Notes under the pieces: generated by a model
Database searches by the model: none
Told to the model about the DNA's origin: nothing
Seen by the model: the letters and a program-made list of their open reading frames with translations, nothing else
Translations under genes and position numbers: made by a program
DNA from: Doris montereyensis
Lineage: Eukaryota > Mollusca > Gastropoda > Nudibranchia > Dorididae
Direction: 5' to 3'
Assembly: GCA_037039925.1 (NCBI GenBank)
Contig: JAXRKP010000025.1
Coordinates: 689,452-753,451, forward strand
Length of the DNA: 64,000 bases
In this document: positions 1 to 14,265 of the stretch, one piece after another
Layout of the letters: every line of letters starts with the position of its first letter
Numbering within the stretch: position 1 is the stretch's first letter

Positions 1-1273
1 ATTACAAACTCGTGTTCAGCTTCACAAACTACTGTTCACCCGCCTCACCAATCACGCTGATCCACGTTGCTTTAGCTTTTCTCGTTCGTATTGTGACACA
101 AAGGTTTAAAAATCCCGCAAAAAAACCACAGAAGATCAGTTTCCTGACCCAGTTCAAGTTAAAGGCTCTTTGTCTGATAATGAGGTTCCTTTTTTGTTTA
201 AATTTTTGTGATTTCGTAGACCTGATCATTTTACCCCGTTTTTGGCCATTTCACACGCAGAGTGATGTAAAATCAAAACGGCTAGAACATCAGTACAGCT
301 AGTCAGTTTTGTTTGATGTGTCTGTTATAAGTCCTCTTTATTTCAATAAACATTTCAATGCAAGCTCCCATTTCAATCAAAATAAATGTTCTTTGTTCCA
401 TACCATAGAATCTGTTGTGATCGTATTTTGTCTTAAAGTGAGTGGTTGCTTTGCTGTTAAATGTAGCTAAGCTTGATACAGTGGCCGTGTTGATGTTATT
501 TAAGGAAAATTTGGAAATGTTTTGTCATCAATCAATCAAAATGCACAGTTCATACAAATGGATCATATTTATTACAAGATGGACTATTTTCAGATAGCTT
601 CCAGGGCCATATCATGACTTATTGACACAAATAGGTTCGTTTATTTACATGACTTCTCTTTTGGTCCTTAGGTAACCGTACTGACGTAATGCCACTCTAC
701 TACTAGTAGTCTTCGGGGGAAAGAGTTATGGAAAGAAAATAAATCTGTTGTTTTGTTTGTTTATTTTTGTTGGGGGGAGAGGTGTATTTGCATCGGTGGT
801 CCATATTTTGCTGTTGTACAGAAACAATGTGTTTCAGCATAATCATAAAATAGTCTTTCATCTAGTGTTAGTGTTAATGTTTCTACTCTGAAATGTGTTT
901 TCAAAAGAGTTGAACGCTATAATTGCATTTTTCATTCATCTGTGTCACGGTCGTCTATTTTAAATTCCTCAGTTTTGAATTCATTCATTTCTAGTTATTT
1001 TCTTTGAACATCTTTGGAATCTTTTTTCTTAATAATAAAATATATTTCCATAGGGCTCATCATCAATACTAGATTAACCTCTGAGCGCTGTTAATGTTCT
1101 TACGTTGGTTAAGATTCCAAGTTGAAGTCACCCGAGTGCTGTGGAACAGTCTAAGTCGTGTCTTGTCAACACCAGGCTAAATTTGACTATAGTTGTACAA
1201 TCCTAATGGTCTGCCATGATCTTATTTTCTAACTAATGATGTTTTTTTTTCGTTTTTTTTCCGATTCTACTTT
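1..1273. other. non-coding AT-rich sequence
   Basis: No ORF with recognisable protein character and no clear transposon end. The two opposite-strand ORFs of 66 and 96 codons near the left edge look like chance. Confidence 0.6.
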
Positions 1274-1400
1274 TCGGTAACATCATCATCGAAAGCGTGT
1301 GAAAGCTGCGAGTTCCCCAGGACCCCTTCGGTAACATCAATTTCTAAGCGTGTGAAAGTTGCGAGTTCCTAGGGACCCCTTCGGTAACATCAATTTCTAA
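1274..1400. repeat. 53-54 bp tandem repeat, about 2.4 copies
   Basis: The block starting TCGGTAACATCA recurs at 1274, 1328 and 1381. Each copy continues through GCGTGTGAAAG and GCGAGTTCC to a GGACCCCT end. Copies differ by a few substitutions. Confidence 0.85.
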
Positions 1401-1424
1401 GGCTGTTATTTCACTACTGTCCTC

Positions 1425-1735
1425 TGTGTTCAGTGTCTACGCATCGCATCAATGTGTTGCTGTTGGGAAGATAATGTTTCTTAAGATTATTGTCCCTTCC
1501 TTGGACTTTTCCATCGTTTTCAATTTGATGTTTACCATTGCGATGTCGTCTTATTTCTGTAGCTGTTTTTCCATTGGCTTCTTTATGGCTCCTAGAAACT
1601 CAAAACTGTTGACTCTTTCCATTCTTTCTTCTTTTATTTATATTTTTGCCTCCTGATCGCATTGTCTATATTTATTATTTTTGTCTTCTTTACGTTGAGC
1701 CTCAGACCTTTCTTTTTCACTGTGTTTTTTCACTA
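1425..1735 (-). pseudogene. LINE reverse transcriptase fragment, inverted 5' part
   Basis: On the minus strand, with several stops and frame changes, the translation contains pieces such as RMERVNSFEFLGAI and DDIAMVNIKLKTMEK. These match the region after the YxDD box of LINE reverse transcriptases, where a strand with F-LG is followed by an R-R--AM helix; it ends near FPTAT. It is non-functional. It abuts at about 1738 a plus-strand piece that looks like the C-terminal tail of the same type of element, so the two are probably one insertion with an inverted 5' part. The clade is uncertain (RTE- or jockey-like). Confidence 0.6.
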
Positions 1736-1740
1736 AGGGC

Positions 1741-2046
1741 TTGAGGATATCCTGGATCGAACAATTAAAGAATGAAAAAGTCCATGAAAGAATAAAGGTC
1801 CAACCCAAATGGCTTCTCAACAACAAAAAGAAGCGGAAACTCAAATATTTTGTAGACACAATGAAACACGAAGCAATGGACAAACGAATATTAGAAGCGA
1901 TAACAGAGGGAAAGAGGGGCAGAGGGAGACCAACAAGCTGATGGAAACAAGATGTAACAGACTGGCTGGACATTACAGGAACAGAGGTTGGAAGATTAGC
2001 TGCAAATCGTGAGGACTTTCGTGGAAGCGACGCCGTGTCAGCATAG
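1741..2046 (+). pseudogene. LINE ORF2 C-terminal tail fragment
   Basis: The plus frame begins RISWIEQLKNEKVHERIK, runs through KWLLNNKKKRKLKYF and KRGRGRPTS, is broken by a TGA near 1939, and resumes with WKQDVTDWLDITGTEVGRLA to a TAG at 2044-2046. The KRGRGRP motif followed by W--D-T-W is typical of the C-terminus of endonuclease/reverse transcriptase LINE proteins in invertebrates. It is truncated at its N side. No partner coding region remains, so it is a dead fragment. Confidence 0.65.
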
Positions 2047-2231
2047 GCCATGAATGGAATCGATGGGTTTAAAAAAGAAAGATTCATCCAAGTACAAAAC
2101 GAAACGAATTCCAGAGACAATCTTGCTAGCAGGTGTCTACGTTTATTTGAATGTTCTCTCTTATTCAGATTAGACATTTATAGTAGCATCACTTATTAGA
2201 AGATTCACAAGGTATATTACACTCTCTAGTA

Positions 2232-2675
2232 CAGTGTTCCTCAACTAGTTTCATTCAGCGACCCCGTTCGAAATTTTTTACCTTACGACCCCCCCCCCCC
2301 AACTCTCACCGAATTCCCCCCCACCTTTCCTCCACCCCCCCCCCACACACACCCACACCGGTAAAATCGTCCCATCCAACCCCAATTTTCCACAACATGC
2401 CCGCATAAAAAACTGCACTGATTCAAAATTATAATTATGCACATTCAGAGATAACACATGTATTCGATAGCCAAGATGTGGAAATAACTGATGTAATACA
2501 TGTTTTATAAATAAGTCTACAGAGATTACCGTAACGTATTACAACTGATTGCGAAATTACATGTATATTGTATTGAAATATGGACCAATAAATCAAAATT
2601 TCGAGGACCTTCGCGACCCCCTGAAACGCGTTCGCGACCCCCTGGGTGTCGCGACCCACCTGTTGAGGAACACTG
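2232..2675. mobile_element. hAT-type MITE, 444 bp
   Basis: The ends are perfect 14-bp inverted repeats, CAGTGTTCCTCAAC at 2232-2245 and its complement at 2662-2675. An identical 8-bp target duplication, CTCTAGTA, flanks it at 2224-2231 and 2676-2683. Eight-bp duplications and CAG-starting termini are hAT hallmarks. Inside, CGACCCC-type motifs sit near both ends and a C-rich run lies around 2288-2345. No transposase is encoded, so it is non-autonomous. Confidence 0.93.
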
Positions 2676-2683
2676 CTCTAGTA

Positions 2684-3702
2684 TGACATATGAAGTCGGA
2701 AGCAATGGACATGTTTAACAGCAAAACATGAAAATAGTCCACAGATGTTAATATTATGCTTATTTCTGCCACCAGGATACTTGTTTGGTGTTTGGAGTTG
2801 CCAGGTTGGTATGCTGCTTGTGCAGTAAACTTGGACGTTGAAATGTCCTTCACACCCAGCGTTGATCAATCATATCATACATAATAATATTATCTTCATC
2901 AGGATGGATAGGAACATTAATCTGATTATGTCGACCTCACTTTCAATAACGAGAGTAAGCATAATATTCGCACAAGCAATGTAACAGTTGACTGACTTTT
3001 CTCTCTATAAGAGTATCTTTTTATTATCTGAAGGAAAACGTTCTCGTTCAAAATAAGAATATGAAACCTATCCCACTCCCAAAGCAGCAGTGAGAAGTGG
3101 GGAGCCATGATAAATATTTAGACAATATCATGGTATCAGCTGCCGAGTCATGACTTCGCAGCATGATTGCTATGTGCATTTTGATTGGTTCATGACGATA
3201 ACTCCCCTCGACTTAAAGAGCCATACTATAAAATGCTGAATAATCCACTGACCGATAAATCAGAATACGCGATGGCGTTGTTATAACTTGACGCCTCCTC
3301 TGTTAAAAAAACCAACTAAATCTACGTTTAATCAATCTGAAATGTTCATATTTAGCGAAACATGCGCCTCCCCATGAGAGAATACAAATTGGACCAACTT
3401 AATCAGCTATTTAAAAAATGCACGCTAAAAGCAAAATGTATCGTAATTCATCTTTTTAAAGGCTTCAAGCATTAATTTATGACGAGAGATATACTTCTAT
3501 TTCACTGACTTTCGGATATTTAAGAAAAGACTAGACATCTTCCAGAATGTTTGAGGGGAACAGTCAGTGTCATAATATCATACTTTAAGACAACTGATGT
3601 AAATCATTCAACACGATGTACAATATAATAACATTACATTGTACTTATGTAAATGCTTGAGACACAATTTGCTCGACGATTCTTCACCCCCGTGAACAGG
3701 AG
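2684..3702. other. non-coding sequence
   Basis: AT-rich, no recognisable gene. Short minus-strand ORFs here lack family features. Confidence 0.55.
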
Positions 3703-4271
<569 letters not shown>

Positions 4272-4551
4272 AGGACGTAGAATTTCGAGGATCTCGATAA
4301 ACTACAGTTGGCAAGGAATTCGAGGATGGACTAGTGCCTGGCTCCAGAACTTAATTTTTTTTTTTACATATAAAAAAGAGAATACCCCAACCTTTGACCC
4401 TATTACGGGAATATTTTTGTATAACTTAGCTTTCTTGGTTCCCATTGCGAGAGGGCAACACATGAGAAAAGTGAGAGGCTGCCCATGATATCACTAGCAG
4501 CGAAACCTAATAGTGAAAGGCCCTGCAGAGAAGTTAGTGTAGTGTGAAATT

Positions 4552-4552
<1 letters not shown>

Positions 4553-4613
<61 letters not shown>
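4553..4613. repeat. (GT)n microsatellite
   Basis: About 30 uninterrupted GT units. Confidence 0.98.
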
Positions 4614-4617
<4 letters not shown>

Positions 4618-5284
4618 TCGATGGGTGTATTGCAAAGAAATCATAGTAGTACCTTCTCGGTGTATTGCAATAATTTACAGGTGGATCCTGGCACCAGAAA
4701 ACCAAACAGAACATGGCCTTGGTCTTACTACATTTTTCTTTTTACTATCTTATATCCCATATCATTTTGATAATAAATCTAATTGCAATAGTATACACAT
4801 TTTTGAAAAACTAAATACTCATAAACAGAGACTCAATGATTACAATGTCATTTTATCTTATTTAGGGAGGCTTTTTATGAAGCATAGTTTCGATTTTCTC
4901 TGAATCTGTATGTGGTGAATAGTGCGTTCTAGAAGCCAATATTGACGTAATCACAACGGACAGTTTATAGGCGTGACAGTCTTTCTCTGAAAATTTCGAT
5001 TCAATGTTGAGTTGATGGTATGTTCATCGAGGTGGTTCCAATCAATGATGGTACGGATGAAGAAAGATTTTCTGTAGATCTCACAAGCGACATATGTGCA
5101 TTTCGCCTGCAGTCTAAGGGACAATATGTCAGATTTCTTCGAAGGGAAATCAGTGGGAGAGCTTGCTTTTTTCGTGATCTTTGTGATTTGGTTTCGCTAT
5201 TTCTGATTCTCAGATATTATTATTCCAAGATGGGGACTTTTCTTCACTTTTTCTAATATTGTATTCTTTAGCTGGTATTTGTGA
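4614..5284. other. non-coding sequence
   Basis: No recognised gene. A 78-codon plus ORF at 5020-5256 matches nothing I know. Confidence 0.5.
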
Positions 5285-5482
5285 CTAGATTTCTTCTTTA
5301 TGCTCAAAATGTGGCATTTTTTTGGCATTGAAGCGCATACCCCAGTCGCTGGCCCATTTTTCTAAAGAGTTTAAATTTTCCTTTAAGATGACATAATCTT
5401 GACTTGACTGGATACTACAATAGATTAGACAGTCATCCGCAAATATTCGCACCTGGGAAGTTACTTTTTCAGGTAGATCATT
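5285..5482 (-). pseudogene. CR1/jockey-like LINE reverse transcriptase fragment
   Basis: The minus frame reads INDLPEKVTSQVRIFADDCL, then KENLNSLEKWASDWGMRFNA and AKK. This is the catalytic core of a non-LTR reverse transcriptase: the FADD box (the YxDD active site), then the helix with the L--W---W-M-FN--K pattern. The INDLP start and W-MRFN wording are typical of CR1/L2/jockey-group elements, distinct from the RTE pieces nearby. It is truncated on both sides and stands alone, so it is a relic. Confidence 0.8.
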
Positions 5483-5550
5483 TATATGACACAATCTCTT
5501 TAAACAAAATATGTTTTACTCTCATGGGCTTGATTACAAAACCATTTCAT

Positions 5551-5664
5551 ATGACCTTCAGAATGAATTTTGTACAGTTCAAAGTCAGTACAAGTTACAA
5601 ACAAACCATGATCTTCAGAATGTATTTTGTACAGTTCAAAGTTAGTACTAGTTACAAACAAACA
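5551..5664. repeat. 57-bp direct repeat, two copies
   Basis: Two adjacent copies share CTTCAGAATG, TTTTGTACAGTTCAAAG and AGTTACAAACAAAC. The second copy runs straight into the RTE fragment that starts at about 5655. Confidence 0.8.
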
Positions 5665-6265
5665 AGGAGAACTTCTCACGAGTGAGGCTGAAAAAGATGC
5701 AAGATGGACCGAACATTTTATGGAAATTTTAAACAGGCCACCAGCTCCAATAAAAGCAAACATTGAAGAGACACGAGAAGATTTGAATATAAGTATAGAA
5801 CCACCTAGCTTAAATGAAATAACAGTAGCTAGTAAAACTCTAAAGAATGGAAAAGCCCCAGGCATAGACAACTTAAACGCTGAACTTTTAAAGCTGAACC
5901 CGCTTTTGCAGCAAGAATACTGTATCCATTCTTTTCCAAAATATGAACAGAAAAGAAAACACCGGATGAATGGAATAAAGATTTTAAAAAAGGCAATTTG
6001 CGTGGCTGCAATAACTGGAGAGGAATAACGCTCCTGTCTATCCCTAGTAAAGTTCTTGCAAAGTAATAATACAACGAAGATTAAATGCCGTTGATACCTA
6101 CATAAGAAATGAACAGGCAGGGTTTAGGAAAGGAAGAAACTGCTTGGATCAAATTTTCACATTAAGAAACATTATAGAGCAATGCAATGAATGGTAGAGA
6201 CAACTGTTTATAAACTTCATTGATTTTGAAAAGGCAATCGATAGCCTCCATCGAGAAAGCGTTTG
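5655..6265 (+). pseudogene. RTE-clade LINE reverse transcriptase fragment (inverted relative to its endonuclease)
   Basis: The plus frame contains GELLTSEAEKDARWTEHFME, LNRPPAPIKA and KTLKNGKAPGIDNLNAELLK, then after frame breaks GRNCLDQIFTLRNIIEQCNE and FINFIDFEKAIDSLHRE. This is the linker and front half (fingers and palm, before YxDD) of an RTE/BovB-like reverse transcriptase. Stops and shifts interrupt it. The endonuclease piece at 6283-7735 is on the other strand and ends exactly where this piece would begin in an intact element, so both are likely halves of one copy. Confidence 0.85.
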
Positions 6266-6282
6266 GAAAATTAGGTGAGTGT

Positions 6283-7735
6283 ATAGGCGGGTCCGAATTT
6301 CCTTGATATTTTCCACTTATTACTTTTGCAATTTTATAAATTCTGCATTGGTCTCCCACTCGTGATGCTTCTCCTGCTTCATTGGCAAGTCTGTCCATGA
6401 ATGATCTTTTGTCTTGTCTTGCACTCCTTTTGACTTCATTGTTTATTTCCTGGTATTGAGTTGACAATCTTTCTTTCAATCTGCTTGATTTTGCATCAGT
6501 ATTTTCTTCTAAATTTCCTTCCTCTTTTCAATTGTTTTCCATGTGTCATTTGATATCCATTCTTTCCTTTTGTGTCTTTTGTTCCTAAGCATGTTTTAGC
6601 TGTCTCTAAGTAGGCATGTTTGATAGTGTTCCATTTGCTGTTGATTTCATTTCCATCACATGGTTTGTCATCATCAATATCAGTCAGCACCTGAAACCTA
6701 TTCTTCAAGTTTATCATAAAAGTTTTAGCTGTACTAGGATCTTTAATTATTTCATGCCATATCGTTCTCTGCCTTTTCCTGTTGTATTTGTTTTTTTAAG
6801 TTTGATTTTTAGATTTGCAACCATTAGATGGTTGTCACTTCCAACGTCATCTTTTTTATTTTCACATCAAGAAGGGATCTTCTCCATGTTCCATTTATGA
6901 GAAGATGATCGATCTGGTTTCTATCCCTTCTATTTGGTGAACACCATGTAAGCTTGTGAATCTCCTTGTGAGGAAACAAAGTTCCACCAATAACAAAATC
7001 GTTAGTGTTGCCAAAGTCCAATTAGTTTTTCTCCGTTGCCCGCCACATCTTTTTCTTTTCATTTGTACTATTGTTGCAACCAACCTTTGCATTTAGGTCG
7101 CCCATTATAATTTTTGTATCATGCTTTGGTATTTTTCTCCAATTCAGCCGTTAGTTGGTCGTAAAAATCATCTTTGTCTTCATCCTTACTTTCGTTTGTG
7201 GGGCTGTAACATTGTATAATCGAAACATTGACGTGCTTTCCTTTCATTCTTAACTTTATCAATCTGTTGTTGATGGGTTTCCATTCCATCATATTTTTTC
7301 TCTTCCTTTGTTCAATATGATGGCTACACCATCTGCGTGTTCATTATCATCCCTTCCAGAATAGAGAACAGTTTCACTTGAGTTTGTTTTTATCTTTCCA
7401 GCTCCTGTCCACATGCATTCATTGATGCCTAGAACATCTAAACTGTAGCACCTCATTTCCGATGTTATTTGTGCTGCTAATTTACCGGTGCTGTTCATGG
7501 TTCTAACATTCCAGAACCCTACTTTGGTCTTGATTTTGTGACGAACAGAACTCCCCATATTCCTGTCAGTAGCTTCCTGACGGCTTTCACTACTGCCATT
7601 GATACAATATATAGTATATTCATTACCTTCACTGCCATTCGTATAAGTATCTTGTGATGACTCTAGAAGTCCATTGCTCGCCGTTGTGCTTTTGTTTTCC
7701 TTCATTGCTGTTTCCGTAACATGACGCCCAACCCC
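6283..7735 (-). pseudogene. RTE-clade LINE endonuclease region (craniofacial development protein 2-like)
   Basis: On the minus strand, from 7705 downward, the translation has KTKVGFWNVRTMNSTGKLA, DVLGINECMWTGAGK and LYSGRDDNEHADGVAIILNK, the N-terminal part of an APE-type endonuclease. After frame breaks it continues with FVIGGTLFPHKEIHKLTWC and NQIDHLLINGTWRRSL near 6900, then the linker to YKIAKVISGKYQGNSD near 6310. This domain would nick target DNA to prime reverse transcription; here it is broken by many stops and frameshifts. Domain order and wording match RTE elements often annotated as craniofacial development protein 2-like. Confidence 0.88.
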
Positions 7736-8100
7736 CAGACTTGGACGGCCAGGATCTATTTTTGGAGGTTCACTCCTAGACCGGTTGCTCTTCCGAGCTA
7801 TAAAGTTCTGTCTAACCTTGGTTTGAGATTAGAGTTTCCTACTCCTAGTTAAACCGCTTTACTGAGCTGACAGGCTTTACCCTGCCCGGGGGGGGTGGTG
7901 GGGAGGCGCCTCTGTTCGCCTGCTAGTGATTTCACCGAACCTATTGGGGTATTTTCTAAGGACTGAGTTCTCATTCAACAATCCCACCTCGCCCTCTATG
8001 ACTAATGCCAGTTTTGTCCACGACTGCTTATTATTTATTCACAGCTAACCTTTATATCTAAAGGTCTTCCCCCTATCCGCAACCTAGGGACACGCCTCGT
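7736..8100 (-). mobile_element. probable 5' untranslated region of the RTE element
   Basis: GC-richer than its surroundings and without ORFs, it lies directly upstream of the endonuclease start on the minus strand and ends where the GTAT microsatellite begins. Assignment rests on position and base composition. Confidence 0.5.
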
Positions 8101-8103
8101 AGG

Positions 8104-8254
8104 GGATGGTCGCCCTCAGTATGTGCGTAAGCATGTACGTATGTAGGTACGTACATGTGTATGTTTGAATGCATGTAAATATAATGTGTATATCATAATG
8201 TGTGTATGTATGAACATGTGTGTGTGTACATATGTACATATGTATGTATGTATG

Positions 8255-8286
<32 letters not shown>

Positions 8287-8298
8287 TGTATGTATGTA

Positions 8299-8334
<36 letters not shown>

Positions 8335-8652
8335 TGTATGTATGTATGTATGTATGTATGTATGTATGTATGTATGTATGTATGTGTGTGTGTATGGATG
8401 ATGGATAGATGTATGGACACGTGTATGTGTGCATGCATGTATGTATGCATGTATGTATGTAGGTATGTATGTATGCATTTATGTACGTTCATACATATGT
8501 ATGTATATGTATGTATATATGCAGATTTATTTCTCTATGCATGTATGTATGTATTATGTACATATGTACATACATTCATACGTACAGTGGTATATATATG
8601 TATGTATGTATTTACATAATTATGTATGTATGTACGAAGGTAAGTATGTATG

Positions 8653-8683
<31 letters not shown>

Positions 8684-8805
8684 TGTATGTATGTATGTAT
8701 GTATGTATGTATGTATGTATGTATGTATGTATGTATGTATGTATGTATGTATGTATGTATGAATGTATGTATGTATGTATGTATGTATCTATGTATGTAT
8801 GTATG

Positions 8806-8839
<34 letters not shown>

Positions 8840-8890
8840 TGTATGTATGTATGTATGTATGTATGTATGTATGTATGTATGTATGTATGT
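8104..8890. repeat. (GTAT)n microsatellite, about 0.75 kb
   Basis: Two long near-perfect GTAT tracts (about 8237-8385 and 8642-8890) joined by a degenerate stretch with GTAC and GCAT variants. All Met/Tyr/Val/Cys ORFs on both strands are products of the tetramer. Confidence 0.98.
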
Positions 8891-9584
8891 GTAACCAACA
8901 TAAATAATACTATGTAGGCCTATGTATTATATCTTTACTTGATAAATTTAGAAGCATGCCTCACACTATGTTTGTGTGTGCCTCAGCATTTTTTGAGTAT
9001 GTGTATGTTGTGTGTGTGCATGTGTGTATACCTCCGCGAGTGTGCCATGGTGTGTCTGGATGGCAATACCAACATTGTGATATGTACCAAAGAAATCGGC
9101 TTGTAAGGCAGGATCTGAAACTTAAACGTTACAAAAATAATATGTATTGACGACAGTTGAAAAAAACCCCAATCCAACTCAAGTACGTTAATGGGCAAAC
9201 AAACACAAATTTATTCAATATTCATGAATTTTAGAAGGGTAGGTTTTGAATTGATGATATTGATATTAATATTTTTTAAAGCTCATTTTTATCAACAGGA
9301 TTTCTTGCTTTCAGATTATAAACAAAATAAAATACAGCATCTACAATTTGTATTTTCTCTTAGTTGCTTTTCAAAGATATGTTGAAAAAAGAAATTTTCA
9401 ATGAGTTTTTTCAAAGAGTATTTTTCCATACAAAATGAGTAACTTGAAGAAAAGTATGAATGAGATTGATAAAATTATCCTTCAATTAGTGCATTAAAAT
9501 GGATGAAAATATCAAAGAAAAAAGACGATAGGCCATCAAAACTAAAAACATTATGGTAACATACCAACTAATTATTAAACGATA
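8891..9584. other. non-coding sequence
   Basis: AT-rich with a short GTGT-rich stretch near 9000-9030. No gene recognised. Confidence 0.55.
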
Positions 9585-9869
9585 TTACAATTCACGCTCC
9601 TGGACCAATTGTGAAATAGTCTTGATTGAATCTGAAAACTCAGTCATAACCAAATCACCGAGAATGTTATCGATTTGGTTACGAAAACATTCTCGATGGA
9701 ATGCTTCTCCATAAGGCCGCAACAACCCCAATTCTCTGGTAGACTGAAAAATATTTGTGCAATTTGACTTCCTCTTACAGGAAGCTTCGAGTTTGTAAAG
9801 AAGCAAAATTGACGTAAGTCCTAACCTATAAATACATCGATATACATGGTTAATCTCTCCCTGACCCAA
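9585..9869 (-). CDS. unrecognised 94-codon ORF
   Basis: An uninterrupted ORF of normal amino-acid composition, unlike the low-complexity ORFs elsewhere in the window. It contains KLEASCKRKSNCTNIFQ and GLLRPYGEAFHRECF and ends SQLVQEREL at a TAA. I see no known domain, signal peptide or membrane span. It has four cysteines in a 40-residue stretch. No clear splice acceptor, promoter or poly(A) context was identified. It could be a terminal exon, an old transposon remnant or chance; I assign no function. Confidence 0.2.
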   Translation of the reverse strand: MGQGEINHVYRCIYRLGLTSILLLYKLEASCKRKSNCTNIFQSTRELGLLRPYGEAFHRECFRNQIDNILGDLVMTEFSDSIKTISQLVQEREL

Positions 9870-10360
9870 CTTCCAATGGGTAATTTTCTTCTGTTATACC
9901 ATCATGTCTGGGACAAGACAATCATAATCCAAGAAATAGCGCAATAGATTTGTTACAACTTTACAACAACTATTCATGCATACAAAATTCAGAATGATCT
10001 GAAAGTGTAATTTTGAGGATAATAAGCACAATTTAAAAAGAAACAGAAGTTACTAATACCTTAGCTCTTCTGGGCCTGTTATTCTTTGGTGATTTCTTAC
10101 GCTTACTGTCACATTATTGTTTTGTAATTTTATAGCGTTGATTGTAAGGTTTTTGCCTGGTTGTAACGCTCAAAATGCTTCGCTCCTTGGTCCCATGCTA
10201 GTCCCACTTAGTAACAGGCACAAAAACATACTGCATGGATGTAAATTGTGAATTCTTTGTCTCTAAGGTTAATCATATTCTTATAACATTCCATGACTGG
10301 TTTTCTTTTAATTTCTTTGTTGATTTACTCATCCTCTTTGGCTCTCTCTGACTCTTTTCA
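9870..10360. other. non-coding sequence
   Basis: Nothing recognised. Confidence 0.5.
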
Positions 10361-12617
<2,257 letters not shown>

Positions 12618-12848
12618 CAGGGTGTTCGGAATGTCACAGTGCATTTTTTAAATCATATAATACGGACGTAGGGGAGGAGTAGGGGCTGACGGTATTGGTA
12701 TGGAGAGTTTGGCCTGTATTGATGACATATTTTTGGGGTCACTTCCAACATTGTTTAAATTGTCATTGATATTTACCTCCTGTATTCTGTATTGAAACAC
12801 GTCTGTTAATAAATCTATGAGTGTACAGTGACTTTTCCGAACACCCAG
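12618..12848. mobile_element. 231-bp TA-flanked MITE (Tc1/mariner-like)
   Basis: Inverted termini CAGGGTGTTCGGAA at the left and TTCCGAACACCCAG at the right, with similarity extending inward through GTCACAGTGCA and TACAGTGAC. A TA dinucleotide flanks both ends (12616-12617 and 12849-12850), as expected for Tc1/mariner-type insertion. No transposase fits in this length. Confidence 0.85.
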
Positions 12849-12850
12849 TA

Positions 12851-14265
12851 TTATTATTGATGTGACAAAATAATTCTCCACAAGCACATGATCCAACATT
12901 GGGTTTATGTGATAACCCAATAAAATATATATATGCAAACATTTTTACAGCTTTGTTAAATATTCAAAATATACAAAGTTGACATACATCACACAGGCAT
13001 GGGAAAAACTATATAGAATTCTCATTGCTCTTTTGAAATGAATTTCTTTCTTGCATTATGGACTGTGGAAATACTTTTGAAATGAAATGAGGGCAGACAT
13101 ACTATGAAATATGAAAATGTTCTTAAGGTTATTGATCTGTGAAAAGAAGAAAGAAAAGGGCATTTAATGGTAATAGTAATTAGGAAAAATGTTAAGAAAT
13201 TCATGTCAAACATGAAACAGATTTATATGCGTTTAAATACAAGATTGTCTGACAGATCTCACATCCTCAACAACAAACAACTCCATCATTGGGCCACACT
13301 TAAAAGAGCATCAAAAGAAAAGAGACATGCATATATATGCATGACTTGTTTACTCTCTGCTTGATGTAATTTCATTCTAACCTTTTTGCAGCAGATACTT
13401 TCATCACAATCTCTTTTCGGTTCCTTTTAAAACAAGGATTATAAAATGATGAATGTCAAAACCATTTTTGATACAGACTAGAATGAAATACATCATTTAT
13501 AGGCATGCTTTTATAGGGGCAATGCACAAACCCGATCAAAGCAAATATATTCATGGCATTTGACAAGAAGAGAAAAGCTTACATATTATTTTGAAGAGAC
13601 AAAACTTGATTGAATTTGTGTTCCATGGCAGCATTGAAATTCTTTCAAAGCTTACTTACATACTGTCCAAAAATATTCTGACAAACTCATGTATCAGTCT
13701 GTCATGCTTCTAGCAAAGTTTATGCCTAAGAAACGTTTTCCCGATATACATCATTCCTAGCTACATTGAATAGTTTTCAACAGCACTTAATCTATTATAT
13801 GGAAAGATCTTTTAGAAGAAAGCATTAAATGTCTAAGACATATCAAGTGTCTCTTTCTCAGCCCCTGGCATCCTGGGAATTTGAAACTAAATTGATTTTT
13901 AAGAACATACAGGCAGTAGCAATATGTAACATAAATATTATCAACAGTTGTCCAATGCCTCAGAAACATAAATCTGACAAAACTTGCTGCCCTTTATGAA
14001 ATTTACTGACTTCAGCTCAAAAATCATTTGTGACTTTTATTTCTAGCACCACATTCAGAAATCCAAGCATTCCAAATAGAATATTGACTGCCTCTGAATC
14101 TTCAAGTCTTGCTTAAAACACCAGAAAGCTTTCTCGACTTCACAGTGATTACACCAAAAGGCAGTTTTAATGTCTCCCTAGAACATAGTGCAATTAAGTA
14201 GTGAAAGTTTAGGACCACATGACATTCAACTCCATGTTCATCTCATCATAGTACGAATGTCCGAA
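12851..14265. other. non-coding sequence downstream of the receptor-like gene
   Basis: On the minus strand this follows the tail of the FGFR-like gene and may be its 3' untranslated region. No kinase-domain exon (no HRDLAARN or DFG-like stretch) was seen here or further left. Confidence 0.4.

Noticed and set aside
8084..8917. Many Met/Tyr/Val/Cys and His/Thr/Tyr/Ile ORFs on both strands
   Set aside because: All derive from the GTAT tetranucleotide repeat.
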